Positions 33,308-43,264 of a DNA stretch of 64,000 nt are shown piece after piece (position 1 is the first letter of the stretch; each line of letters starts with the position of its first letter). Location: contig QRDG01000848.1 in assembly GCA_012064385.1 (NCBI GenBank), positions 224,441-288,440 of the forward strand, written 5' to 3'. Position numbers and translations under genes: made by a program. Source of the DNA: Puccinellia tenuiflora (lineage: Eukaryota > Streptophyta > Magnoliopsida > Poales > Poaceae). The notes under the pieces were generated by a model that ran no database searches, was not told the DNA's origin, and worked only from the letters and a program-made list of their open reading frames with translations.

Positions 33308-33688
33308 AGTTGACGCTCCACGGGTCGTGGCCTACGACGAGTCCGACGCAGAAGAGGCACTAGAAGATGACATGGACACTCTAGATGAAGCACGCGACAT
33401 CGCCCTCAGCCGCACAGCAGTGTACCAGCAGGACCTGCGCAACTACCACGGGCGACGACTGCGACCCAGATCTTTTGTCCCAGGCGACCTGGTCCTTCGA
33501 CTCAAGCAGAAGAAAGTACACAAGCTCGCCTCCCCATGGGAAGGCCCGTACATTGTGACAGAAGCAATCGGCAATGGAGCATATCGCCTGAAGGACCAAG
33601 CCACAGGAACAGTTTGCAGTAACCCGTGGAACGTGGCACAGCTACGCCGCTTCTACGCCTGATGTACCCTACACTGTAAACTCTAAGT
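33308..33688 (+). repeat. Direct duplication of integrase C-terminus after an n
   Basis: Repeats 32925-33306 with about five differences, separated only by the n at 33307. It re-encodes the last 111 residues of Pol (RFYA-stop). It is most simply an unmerged contig overlap. Confidence 0.85.
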
Positions 33689-33820
33689 AGCAGCAGGTTT
33701 CTTACGCACTCTTTCCCTCGCCAGGGTACCTAAGGGGACTGGAAGGGTTTTAATGAGGCGGCCTGTTTGCGAGAATAAATAAAGATGATTAAAGAAATTT
33801 TTGTGTCACCCTCTCCTTTG

Positions 33821-34600
33821 TAGCCTAGGCCGCCACTCGAACCACTCGGGGGCTGCGCCATACAGGCATCGCCCGAAAATCCTCGGCCGCCACCCGACGC
33901 ACTCGGGGGCTCGCGCTGTACAGGTCTAAAGTTAGCCTAGGCCGCCACTCGAACCACTCGGGGGCTGCGCCATACAGGCATCACCCGAAAATCCTCGGCC
34001 GCCACCCGACGCACTCGGGGGCTCGCGCTGTACAGGTCTAAAGTTAGCCTAGGCCGCCACTCGAATCACTCGGGGGCTGCGCCATACAGGCATCACCCGA
34101 AATCCTCGGCCGCCACCCGACGCACTCGGGGGCTCGCGCTGTACAGGTCTAAAGTTAGCCTAGGCCGCCACTCGAACCACTCGGGGGCTGCGCCATACAG
34201 GCATCACCCGAAAATCCTCGGCCGCCACCCGACGCACTCGGGGGCTCGCGCTGTACAGGTCTAAAGTTAGCCTAGGCCGCCACTCGATCCACTCGGGGGC
34301 TGCGCCATACAGGTATCACCCGAAAATCCTCGGCCGCCACCCGACGCACTCGGGGGCTCGCGCTGTACAGGTCTAAAGTCAGCCTAGGCCGCCACTCGAA
34401 CCACTCGGGGGCTGCGCCATACAGGCATCACCCGAAAATCCTCGGCCGCCACTCGACGCACTCGGGGGCTCGCGCTGCACAGGTCTCAGTCAGCCTAGGC
34501 CGCCACCCGAATCACTCGGGGGCTGCGCCTAACAGGCATCACCCAAAAATCTTCGGCCGCCACCCAACACACTCGGGGGCTGCTCAACACGGGTTATGAG
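33821..34600 (+). repeat. 112-bp tandem array (7 copies), each a dimer
   Basis: Units start at 33821, 33933, 34045, 34156, 34268, 34380 and 34491, so the period is 111-112 bp. Each unit has two related halves of about 56 bp, and each half holds CACTCGGGGGCT. The same motif lies directly before the 3' LTR at 39219 as the probable polypurine tract. The last unit is diverged. Confidence 0.92.
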
Positions 34601-34708
34601 TTCACGACACAACGTTTTCATATACTTAGGGATTAACCCCGTATCAGCATATTCACATGCATACGTACATTCATGTTACAAGCTAACATTATACAACAAA
34701 ATTTTTTC

Positions 34709-35582
34709 TTAGTCGACAGGCTCTTCCTTTGGCGCATCCAGTGGCCCTACACGTCGCTCTGTATGATTCATGACATGTTGCATCACCTGACGTGCGGGTT
34801 CAAGGGATTCGGCATAATCAACATCCCTAGGCAAGCCATCAAGTATTCTGTCCAAGGGAACATGAGGTCGATGCAGTCGAACATAGGCAAACGCCGTGTT
34901 GGCCCCGGCAACAAGCTGGTTGAAGACGATCACCTTCAATGCCCTGCTACTGCGGAACCTCTCCAACAGCGCGGGCAACCCTTCCGGCTGCTCATCAAGG
35001 GGGAAGAACACTTTGTTGATCTGCCAGAGTGCTTTCCTGCAACCCTCAAGAACGAATGCAGCCCGCCAGGTGCGATCCAGCATCCGTGCAAGTATGCGGC
35101 CCTCTCCCTTATGTACCCAGAATTGGCGAGCTTCGACCGAACTACCGGTGGCCTCGCTATCCACGCGCTCGTCCACTCGAGCGTTCTCGGCTTGCCAGTC
35201 GGGATTAACAACTGCAAATCAACACGGGTCAAGATGCAGAACAACACAAGCATGAAGAAATCAAAGAGAAGCAGCTAGAGCACAAACCTTGCAGCTGTCG
35301 ACATATCAGATCAATCTGGTCAAGAAGGAACCGTTCGCGCTGATTGAACGGCCCAGCGGAACGTGCCCTGAGACGATCAAGCTCCACGTCAGTTCTACGC
35401 AGCTTCGACTCAAGTTCAGTAATCTTGTTCCGCATATAATTAAACACTCGCTGATCGTTCCTGCTCCGCGCGGGAGCCGGAGGAGTCGGACAACGCGAAG
35501 ACGCAGGCGCAGTCGAAGAGGTACCTTCATCCAAGTACGCACGGATACCTTCCGCGACTTCCGGAGGAGCACTTCCGTCAGG
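34709..35582 (-). CDS. Downstream antisense exons of the gypsy extra ORF
   Basis: Two minus-strand exons that join in phase: 35582-35288 and 35211-34709. The donor is CAAG|GTTTGTG and the acceptor ATTTGCAG. Together they give 265 residues from DGSAPPEVAEGIRAY to KEEPVD-stop. The first exon has a coiled-coil-like stretch (MRNKITELESKLRRTDVELD). The second has an alpha-helical domain (EARQFWVHKGEGRILARML, VIVFNQLVAGANTAFAYVRLH). There is no ATG: the first exon starts after an acceptor (AATTGACAG), so it needs an upstream exon. It may be the 3' part of the antisense gene at 35720-38333 in a form that skips the stop at 35720, or a separate gene. Confidence 0.6.
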
Positions 35583-35719
35583 CTGTCAATTTAAAGAACA
35601 TCAGAGAGCACTATTTCCAACAAGACTAGACAAAAACACAGTCGCATGACAGAATCAGCATATCCATTGATTTCATCAAGTTTCATTACAAAAGACAAAA
35701 GAAGACCCCTACTACAACA

Positions 35720-38333
35720 CTACATAGCAGAACCCGACGGTGCGCGGCCCTTTTTGGCGGCTGACTCTGCAAGCTTCCTCTCAAAGGTGTCAATCAGCTT
35801 TTTAGCTAACTTAGTCGCCTTGTCCTTGACGCTGGTCAGAGACTTGGACTTTCCATCGGGCCTTCGAGGGAAGTCGCTCACAGCCGCCTCAAAGTCACCC
35901 GAAATCCCATGACCGAGTAACAGACGGAAGGTGAGCTCGGAGCCGCGTACCGTCTGGGTGCGGGTGTAGTTGGCCATCACATTCGCCTCAGCAAATGGAG
36001 CCGCCAGCTTGTCAGCCTCCTTAGGCGCGGCCTGACCAGGGAAAACACCTTCATAGATGTTGGCCAGGGCGCTCGAGGACTTCTTCACAGCGTCCGCGGC
36101 GCACGCGCAAACTCGGTTGCAGAGGTCGACTGCCGCCGACAAGGTGGTATTTGCGCTGGACGTCCCTTCAGGGGGAGCACCACCACCAACACCTACATTC
36201 AGAAATAACACGAATAGTAAGGTTACCTGCAGGCAACAAAGGCAAAAGTAGGCTTCTATCAGCCGAGAACTTACCACCAATGGCCGTGGCAATGCTAATC
36301 AGGCGTTCGACCTGAACCTTTTCTGCCTCAAGCTGGGTCTCAAGCGACTTCTCCAGTTGCTGGACCCGTTTCGCCAAGCCTTGGTTGTCTTCTGCAGAAC
36401 ACCCGTGCAAAAGATCAGAAGTGCAGACAGTCGAAGAAAGTTCAAAAGACTCGACAAGGGATACTTACTCCTCGACTGCTCAAGCGCAGCACGAAGTTGA
36501 CTAGCCTCCTGCTCCAGACGAATGAAGCGGGTGGCCGTTTCCATCTGCTGACGATAGACGGGCTGCGGAAAACAGAAGTATAAATCTGTACCCGACTATG
36601 CTAGTCACGCACATCTTCGGGGGCTACTCCCATCGGGAGCGCTGTTCGCGCACCCGATACAAGAATTTGCAAGATAAGAAAGAAGATACTTACATGCTGG
36701 ATCAGATCAGCATCCACGGCAGTCGCATCAGCGGCACCATCCGGCCGGGTGGCCGTCGAAGGGTCCAGCACCGGATCGTTCGCCTGTGGCGCCTCTTCAG
36801 TTGTACCAGTCGCATGCTCCGGGGCAGCAGACTGGTGTTCCTCCTCACGAGGCGAATCATGGACATTACCACCTTGGTGGCTGCTTACAAAAGATTCAGA
36901 AAACACCCAAGGAACAGAAAGAAGAAGCGAAACAGAAAGGTTCAGTCGCATAAAGCTTACCTGTCAGCATATTCACCATCGCTGCTCATGGAAGGAGTCG
37001 GCATCCTCCCAAACCCCGCGGGAGGCGCGGAGTCCAGCGGAGTCACAATCAGAGAATCCACAAGCTTGTTCGCCTCCGAAGACGACGAGCTGGAGTCCTC
37101 CTTTTCTGCCTCCTTCAAGGGTGATGTCGCGGCGGCGGAGCCGACATGCTTTCGCTTGCGCCGTTTGAGCGGCGCCTCCTCCTCCTCCTCTTCCTCCTCT
37201 GCTTCCTCGCTAGGCGAGGACGCGGGGGGAAGACTCTCTTCATCGCCGTCCTGCTCGGCAACGAAGGCGGCCTCATCGTGAGCGCCATTCTCCATCAACG
37301 GAGGAAGGCTCACGTAATTTTTCCGATCCTGAAGATCAGCAAGCAACAGTCGAAAGTTCAGAAAAAGACAGTCAACTCCAAGTAACGAAGACTTCAAGAT
37401 TCAAACACTTACCTCTGGGATCGGATTCGTCGAGCTGAAGGGCGCGACTGAGCAAGTCACGTTGCACGCGTCAGCAACCCGAAGGCTGGTGATGGCCCTC
37501 ACCTTGATTGCGACTTGTGCATCGTCCATTGCCGGGTCGACTGCCATTTCCCACATTGGGAGAGGGTGCTGTTGCAGAGGCTGCACCCTCAACCTGTGGA
37601 ACATGGCGATCAGCTGGATTCCGCCGGCTTCGCGTCCCATTGTCTTGATCAACCCGCGAAGAAGCGACTGCAGCGGCTTGATCGACTCCCTCTCCTCCGT
37701 CGACAGGGAGTGCGACCAGGCGTTGGTCTTCTTCAGAGGCCGTTCATCAGCGAAGTCGGGGATCCCGGCCTGGTTCCACGTGATGTAGAACCACTTCTTC
37801 CTCCAGCCTTGCACGGAGTCGGACTTCTTCATGTGGAAGAAGTTCGTGTCGCCGCGCAGCTGGATTCCGAAGCCGCCGACCGGGTAGGTCTCCTTCGACT
37901 TACCCGCCATCCGGCGCACCATGAAAATAGACTTCCACAGTGCCCAGTGGGGTGCGATCCCCAGGAAACACTCGCAGAGCACGATAAAGCTCGTGATGCT
38001 CAAGACGCTGTTGGGAGTCAGATCATGGATCTGAATCCCATAGGCGTATAAGAGCCCACGGACAAAATCGTGCAAGGGGAACCCGAATCCCCGCGGAAGG
38101 AACTCCACGAAGCAGACGCGTTCCCCACTGCGGGGAGCAGGGACGGAATCCTTACCGGGCGCCCGCGTCGTCGCCACGGCCTCCGGTGGCAGCAGCCCCT
38201 GCTGGCGGAGGCTGTCGAGCTCCGCCGCTTTGACGGAGGACTTGCTCCAGTCGCCCTCCACCTTTTTCATCCCGGCGTCGTCGCCGGCGGCGGCGGTGGA
38301 GCTCTCAGTACCCTTGCTCCTCTTGTGGCCCAT
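35720..38333 (-). CDS. Antisense six-exon gene, 719 aa, putative gypsy-type transposon protein
   Basis: Exons 38333-37413, 37328-36961, 36880-36694, 36562-36469, 36391-36275 and 36192-35720 have GT-AG borders (four of the five donors read GTAAGT or GTAAGC closely). They sum to 2160 nt, an uninterrupted frame. Exon 1 holds the domain known as 'putative gypsy type transposon' (Transposase_28): CFVEFLPRGFGFPLHDFVRG, LLYAYGIQIHDLTPNSV, FIVLCECFLGIAPHWALW. Exon 2 is acidic then basic (EEEEEEEEAPLKRRKRKH, a possible nuclear signal). Exons 4-5 are coiled-coil-like (RLEQEASQLRAALEQ, RVQQLEKSLETQLEAEK). The start at MGHKRSKG is chosen because of its context; an in-frame ATG at 38459 would add 42 residues. 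Antisense extra ORFs are known in Tat elements; the molecular role is not known. A promoter on the minus strand must lie between about 38460 and the 3' LTR. Confidence 0.8.
36613..36656 (+). repeat. Dispersed 43-bp repeat, copy 1
   Basis: Text starting 'tcgggggctactcccatcgg' recurs almost identically at 39017-39058. This copy lies inside intron 3 of the antisense gene. Confidence 0.85.
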
Positions 38334-39016
38334 GTCGCCGGAGGAAAGGGGAGAACTTTGTTGGAAACTTTTTGCGAGGAACAATGGAGGCAAGAACTGG
38401 CGGCGAGATGGAGGAGAATGAGGATGCGTGACCTGCCTTTGCACCGCGGTGAAAAACATATACCGCGGGGCAGTTCATCACGGCCGTCCATCGTGCAACC
38501 GCATCGCGCCGCAAGAATCCAGCCGCCCACGTGTCGCGCGACGGACACCCCGGTCGTGCTCCACTATGCACGGGAACCGAAGCATCATCATCACGCCGCG
38601 GAGTTTTCGCGCCCAACGGTCCATATTCAGCGGTCGTCGCTGTGGCAGCGGGCCCACCATCGTCACGTCCCGTCGGGCGCAGAGCCTGTCGAGTCATGTC
38701 ATCAAAAGCGTCATCCCTGACGTCATCATGGAAGTGTGTCAAGTAAGCCAAGCAATTGGCTGAGCATTCGATAGCCGTTCGACTGAACCAAGTACGTTCG
38801 AACCAAACGTTCGAGTGGAGTAAGACGAAGTAAGCTTTTTTAAAGCTGATTTTATGACAAGTTAGTAGGCCGTTAAGGCTGAGTGACAGAGTAAGTCGAG
38901 CCTGTACAGTTTCGACTCGGACAAGTTCGAGTCATCTGTTCACTCCCATCGGGAGCGGGCTTTTCGACTGAGGAAAAATTGAGTTTAACCTCAATTGCAA
39001 GCAATTCAGCTTAATC

Positions 39017-39058
39017 TCGGGGGCTACTCCCATCGGGAGCGCTGTTCGCGCACCCGAT
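39017..39058 (+). repeat. Dispersed 43-bp repeat, copy 2
   Basis: Second copy, 175 bp before the 3' LTR. A partial third copy ('actcccatcgggagcgggc') is at 38942. All contain the CGGGGGCTACT motif of the probable polypurine tract. Confidence 0.8.
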
Positions 39059-39218
39059 GATTACGAGGAAAAGCAGTCGAAATGCTGCGACTCCGAAAAA
39101 TCAAGACGGCGCACCCGAAGAATCAAGACAAGCTCACTCGAAGCAATCTTCATCAACGATTCCATGTGGCGTGCCCTGAAGGGGGGAGTCCTCCACCCGA
39201 CTCTGCGATTCGACTGAG

Positions 39219-39232
39219 CACTCGGGGGCTAC
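39219..39232 (+). other. Probable gypsy polypurine tract region
   Basis: GCACTCGGGGGCTAC directly precedes the TG of the 3' LTR, the position where plus-strand DNA synthesis is primed. Confidence 0.6.
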
Positions 39233-39643
39233 TGTCGTGGGGCTACCTTTCGGGTCACCCACGGTGATGGTACTTGGGTCACGCCAAGGAAGGCCCAGCG
39301 AAGCCCAAGAAGGATTCCGTATACCACAAGTAGTCGACATTAGGTCGGTGAGGAGGTTTCCATATCTTGTACGTGCAATCGCACCGTCCACCCGAGACCC
39401 GGCCTGTAGTATAAAGGCCGGGAGGGTGCGCCGTCTAGGGCATCGAATCATTGAGCATCGCATTGTAGCCACCAATCGATAATTCCAGACAAGCAGGAGT
39501 AGGTCTTTACCTCAACTCGAGGGGCCGAACCTGGGTAAATCGCCCCCTGTTAGCCGTCGTGTTCACCAGCCTGATCTCTTTCTTTCTCCTTCAATCAACC
39601 CGGGGTATTCGACCTTGGGATTTGCCGAGTCACAAGCTCTTCA
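39233..39643 (+). repeat. Gypsy 3' LTR
   Basis: Starts TGTCGTGGGG and ends GCTCTTCA. It carries the same CCCGGCC/GGCCGGG hairpin with TATAAA in the loop (39398-39422). U3 diverges from the 5' LTR more than the remainder does. It is followed by L1 LINE sequence, not by the Sirevirus sequence found left of the 5' LTR. Confidence 0.9.
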
Positions 39644-40100
39644 CTTCCGGTTTCCGAATAATGTTAAAATCCCCACCCACCAACATTGGTAGTGATTCAT
39701 TTTCACACAACCGAACTAACTCCGACAAGAAGAAAGGCTTACCCTCATCCTGCGCAGCCCCATAAACCGAGACTAAAACCCATTGGAAACCATCACACTT
39801 TGATTTAACAAACAACTTAACACAGAATTCTCCTACATCAACTTTTGACACCTGAATAGTTGCCTCATTTACCCCAACCAGCATACCCCCAGATCGGCCT
39901 CTAGGCGGCAAGCAAAACCAACTAAAGTCCTGTCCAGCTGCCAAATGACCCAAAAAGGGGGTTGCAAAATTAGACCGTCCTGTTTCCGACAAAGCAATAA
40001 AGTCTAATTTTTTCTCTCTAATCGATTCCTGAACAAAGAAATGCTTCCCAGGGTCACGAAAACCCTCACTATTCCAAAATATCCCTCTTACACTATTCAT
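39644..40100 (-). pseudogene. L1 ORF2 endonuclease, truncated
   Basis: Start of the LINE ORF2 polyprotein (endonuclease, then normally RT). It reads MNSVRGIFWNSEGF, IALSETGRSNF (catalytic Glu), VLVSVYGAAQDEGK and MLVGGDFNIIRKPE (GDFN motif). The frame is intact up to the gypsy junction at 39644, so only about 152 residues remain. The ATG at 40100-40098 overlaps the ORF1 stop by one base (TGATG), which suggests termination-reinitiation. Confidence 0.88.
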
Positions 40101-43100
40101 CACGATTTCTTTTTTTGGATTTTTAACCTACTACTTCTCCGCTTGTTAACGTGACTATAATCCTTCTTTTTACGAGTCCGCTTGACCCGCTCAGAAAGAA
40201 AAGAGGCATCCGAACGATCCTCCAGTTCTTTCTCACCACCATCATCCTCCAAATCCTCAGTTATACTCGACACTCTATTCATTATTAGACAATTAGGCTT
40301 ATCATCATTTTGTTTGCCTAAAGTATTATGCAACATAATAAGCTCCCTCGCCACCTCACATTCCTTAAGCAAATTAACTGAATGTAAAACTTGTCTCTCA
40401 TCCGAACCGAACGACACCCCCAACCTCGATGCTCTATCTACAATCTCCTTATCCGAAAAAGACGAAATCGAAAAGCGCTTAGATAAATTCGTACCTTGGA
40501 ACGTGTCTCGCTGCGCAGCCAACGCCATGGCTCGGCTCAACTGAGAATCATCAGCGTTATGCTGGGCTTGAATCCGCTCACTGGAGCGAATACCCAACGT
40601 AGCGCCATCCTGAATTCCCCCAAAGTTCACCACACTCCGACGGATCCCCTCTATTCTCCCTTCCCCCGTAGAGATCGGGAACGAAGGAAATGGAACGGTG
40701 CTCCTACTCGGCGAACTTGGAGAAGATGCCGAAGAAGAGCCCTTGCTCGCAACCTGCCCACCGCCAATGGACCCCTCTGAGCAAGACCTGGCCACCGGCG
40801 ACTCCCAGCTCGCGGCCACCCGAGGAGGATCCGTGCCACCCACAACGGTGTCCACGGCGGTCTGCTCCACGGCATTCTGGACCGTCTGTACCTTCCGAGC
40901 CACAACCGCCAGCCGGTCCTCTTCTCTTTCCTCCATCTCTATGATCGGTTCCACAACAGCCGGCGATTCCCCACCCGGCAACAATCCCTGTCGAAGCAAG
41001 GTGAATTCCTTCCTAGCGAGATCAAACGTGTGCTGCACCAAAGGCGAGAACACCACCCCACCTTTCACCCCTTTATGAGTTTTTTGGGCGTCCGAACCAC
41101 CCCCTTGACCAGTCCCCGACATATCAGCAGAACCACTAGTAGCCATCCCCAAACACCTGGCCACCTTATCTTGAAAATCACTTTCCTCATTATCCTTCGT
41201 GCCATTATCCTCATCATCACCATCCGAACCATCTCCCCCATCCATGTCGACGTCGTCCTCTCCCGGTATCTCCAACCCTTCCACCTCAAAAGTGAGATCA
41301 AAGAAACCGGTTTTAATAAAAAGAGGAAAACGAGTGGGAATCTTCCTGTAGTTAAGGCAACCAATTCTGATTCTCAAAACCCCATGTTCTCTAGTATACG
41401 GCATGTCAATCTCCAAAGTTTTCCCATACATATCTCCCACAGCCCATAAAGCTAGAAAATCACCAATGTGGTGTCTTGGAATACCATGCACCCGAAGCCA
41501 CACCTCTGGTAGTGACCTAACCGGCTGAGGAGTCTGCGCCCAACTATCAAACGTGAGCTTACAAGAGCTGTTCGGCACCGTGCAAACTCCAAAAACCTTC
41601 AGCCTGTCAAGATCACTTCTAGTTGGAAATTGCACCTGAAAGATGTTATGTCCCATCCTACGCACATTCCACACGAAGTTGTCCGTAGGGACCAGCCTCT
41701 GCAACTGCATAACAATACCCGGGATAGTCATCTCACCATCATTCACCACCACAGATGCCAGACGAACATTCTCCATCTTCGGCTTATAAGTCTCAGTACA
41801 AGGGTATTCAAAGAAAATAAGCTCCTCTTGCCCATAACCATAAACCCTGATCTGAGGTTTAGGCGCTGTCAACAAATGACACTGCCTCTCACCGTGCGCC
41901 GGACCCTCACAAATCACACAAATATCCACCGTGCACTCAGCCGATCTGTGCCCAGCCACTCCACAACGATAGCACCGCTTCCCCTTCTTCGGAGCAGCAC
42001 CGTTTAGAGCCACCGAAAGCTGCTCAGCCGAGACCGCCGGCGCCGCATTCTGCTGCTGCACCGCTGAAACCTGCGCAATCTGAGTCACTGGCACCACATT
42101 TTCAACAACCGGAGCCGCCGCAACCACAGCCACCGGCACCGACGCTCCATGCACAACCCCCTGACCTGCCGACAACACTCCACCCGAAGGTAGCCCCTGC
42201 TGCACGGGTACCGGTGGTACCACCGCCGGAGCCGTCGCGGTCACCGTCACCGGAACAGGGGCCGCCGCCTGAGGAACCGCGGGGGGCACCACCGCTGCAT
42301 ACCCCCTACCACCTCGACCGCCATAGCCACCGTCACCAAAGCGACCACGCACACCTCGGAACTCAGCGCGACCTTGCCCATTGCCATAGCCACCCTGTCC
42401 ATAACCACCATCACCATAACCATAGCCATTATCTCTGCCGTAACCATACCCATTGCCTCGTCCTCCAAAACCATAGCCATATCCACCGGCACCATACCCA
42501 GCACGACGACCACGACCGTTATAGTAGCCGCCTCTCCGGCCACGGTTGAAACCCACCCCGGCGTTGAAACCACCGCGGATAGCTCCTTGATCGCCCTCAA
42601 ACTGCATCGCCGTCGGGTTGCCGGCAACACCACTAGGACCGCCCACCTCGAAAGTGCTGCGTCCCGCGCCACCTTGAAAACCTCCTCTCCCAGGCGGCGC
42701 ACCACCACCCTGCCCGGGATCTGCTCCGCCGCCAGCACGGAAAGCCATAACGCTTGAGCCGCCAGAAACCCTAGCAGCAGGGTACCGCGACCAGAAAGAA
42801 CCGAAAAGGCGTCTAACCCCCCCTGCCGGCTCGATAGATCGAGGGGTCACGAAGACCTTCTCGCGATCGATCTCCCTCCACCTAGGTGGGCTTCCATGCA
42901 CGTTAGGCCTGGCCGGGCCGAAGCCCGCCTGGTTCCGAACGTTACGAATATTTTGAAAATCAAGATTTGCTCCTGGAAAACCGGATCGCAACTCCGGTGA
43001 ACCAGCGCCTGACCCCGCCGGTCGACGCCGCCGGCACACCTTGATCCAACCATCTCCTCCATCCTTTTCTGTAAAAAATGAGGCCGGTAGGACCGGTAGT

Positions 43101-43264
43101 CTCAACTGCTTTGGCGCAACCGCGGATCCGCCGACCGACGGCGTCCTTGGCACGCGCAACCTCCTCGCCGGCGACTCACCATCCATGAACAAGGAAGCAG
43201 CCAAAACTTGTTGACGACGACGCTTCGCCAACCGCCGCACCATCCTGGATGAAGAAGACGCCAT
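40100..43264 (-). CDS. L1 ORF1 protein, 1054 aa
   Basis: RNA-binding chaperone-like protein of a plant L1 element. The ATG at 43264 (MASSSSRMVRRLAKRRRQQ) is chosen. The frame is open upstream to 43624 without a clear ATG, and that part is likely leader. Order: basic N-terminus; Gly/Tyr/Arg-rich region (about residues 190-290, runs such as GYGYGFGGRGNGYGYG); Pro/Val/Ala-rich linker; two zinc knuckles in tandem, CYRCGVAGHRSAEC and CVICEGPAHGERQC (about 41975-41890); a DUF4283-like domain (VVVNDGEMTIPGIVMQLQRL ... EVWLRVHGIPRHHIGDF); an acidic stretch (DGGDGSDGDDEDNGTKDNEE); and a basic C-terminus (RRSSRLKIQKKKS). Plant L1 ORF1 proteins usually are 400-700 aa, so this one is long because of the low-complexity N-terminal half. 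Confidence 0.85.
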   Translation of the reverse strand: MASSSSRMVRRLAKRRRQQVLAASLFMDGESPARRLRVPRTPSVGGSAVAPKQLRLPVLPASFFTEKDGGDGWIKVCRRRRPAGSGAGSPELRSGFPGANLDFQNIRNVRNQAGFGPARPNVHGSPPRWREIDREKVFVTPRSIEPAGGVRRLFGSFWSRYPAARVSGGSSVMAFRAGGGADPGQGGGAPPGRGGFQGGAGRSTFEVGGPSGVAGNPTAMQFEGDQGAIRGGFNAGVGFNRGRRGGYYNGRGRRAGYGAGGYGYGFGGRGNGYGYGRDNGYGYGDGGYGQGGYGNGQGRAEFRGVRGRFGDGGYGGRGGRGYAAVVPPAVPQAAAPVPVTVTATAPAVVPPVPVQQGLPSGGVLSAGQGVVHGASVPVAVVAAAPVVENVVPVTQIAQVSAVQQQNAAPAVSAEQLSVALNGAAPKKGKRCYRCGVAGHRSAECTVDICVICEGPAHGERQCHLLTAPKPQIRVYGYGQEELIFFEYPCTETYKPKMENVRLASVVVNDGEMTIPGIVMQLQRLVPTDNFVWNVRRMGHNIFQVQFPTRSDLDRLKVFGVCTVPNSSCKLTFDSWAQTPQPVRSLPEVWLRVHGIPRHHIGDFLALWAVGDMYGKTLEIDMPYTREHGVLRIRIGCLNYRKIPTRFPLFIKTGFFDLTFEVEGLEIPGEDDVDMDGGDGSDGDDEDNGTKDNEESDFQDKVARCLGMATSGSADMSGTGQGGGSDAQKTHKGVKGGVVFSPLVQHTFDLARKEFTLLRQGLLPGGESPAVVEPIIEMEEREEDRLAVVARKVQTVQNAVEQTAVDTVVGGTDPPRVAASWESPVARSCSEGSIGGGQVASKGSSSASSPSSPSRSTVPFPSFPISTGEGRIEGIRRSVVNFGGIQDGATLGIRSSERIQAQHNADDSQLSRAMALAAQRDTFQGTNLSKRFSISSFSDKEIVDRASRLGVSFGSDERQVLHSVNLLKECEVARELIMLHNTLGKQNDDKPNCLIMNRVSSITEDLEDDGGEKELEDRSDASFLSERVKRTRKKKDYSHVNKRRSSRLKIQKKKS

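Larger units (their letters stand above)
25664..39643 (+). mobile_element. Tat-lineage Ty3/gypsy retrotransposon with antisense gene
   Basis: About 14 kb with LTRs of 408 and 411 bp, gag, pol, a tandem array and an antisense multi-exon gene. The order RT, RNase H, second (archaeal-like) RNase H, integrase, and the very long 3' region with an extra ORF are features of the Tat lineage (Grande/RIRE2-like). The primer site TTGGCGCCGTCTGTGGG follows the 5' LTR. The expected 5-bp target duplication is absent (GCTGA on the left, CTTCC on the right), and the flanks are unrelated elements. Two single-n positions with flanking duplications inflate the length by about 0.9 kb. Confidence 0.93.

Noticed and set aside
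33821..34600. Regular repeats that could suggest a CRISPR array
   Set aside because: Units are contiguous with no unique spacers, the genome is a plant, and the array is internal to a gypsy element.
36598..37281. Plus-strand 227-codon frame opposite the antisense gene
   Set aside because: Shadow of exons 2-3 on the other strand; the minus strand has splice sites, phase agreement and a known domain.
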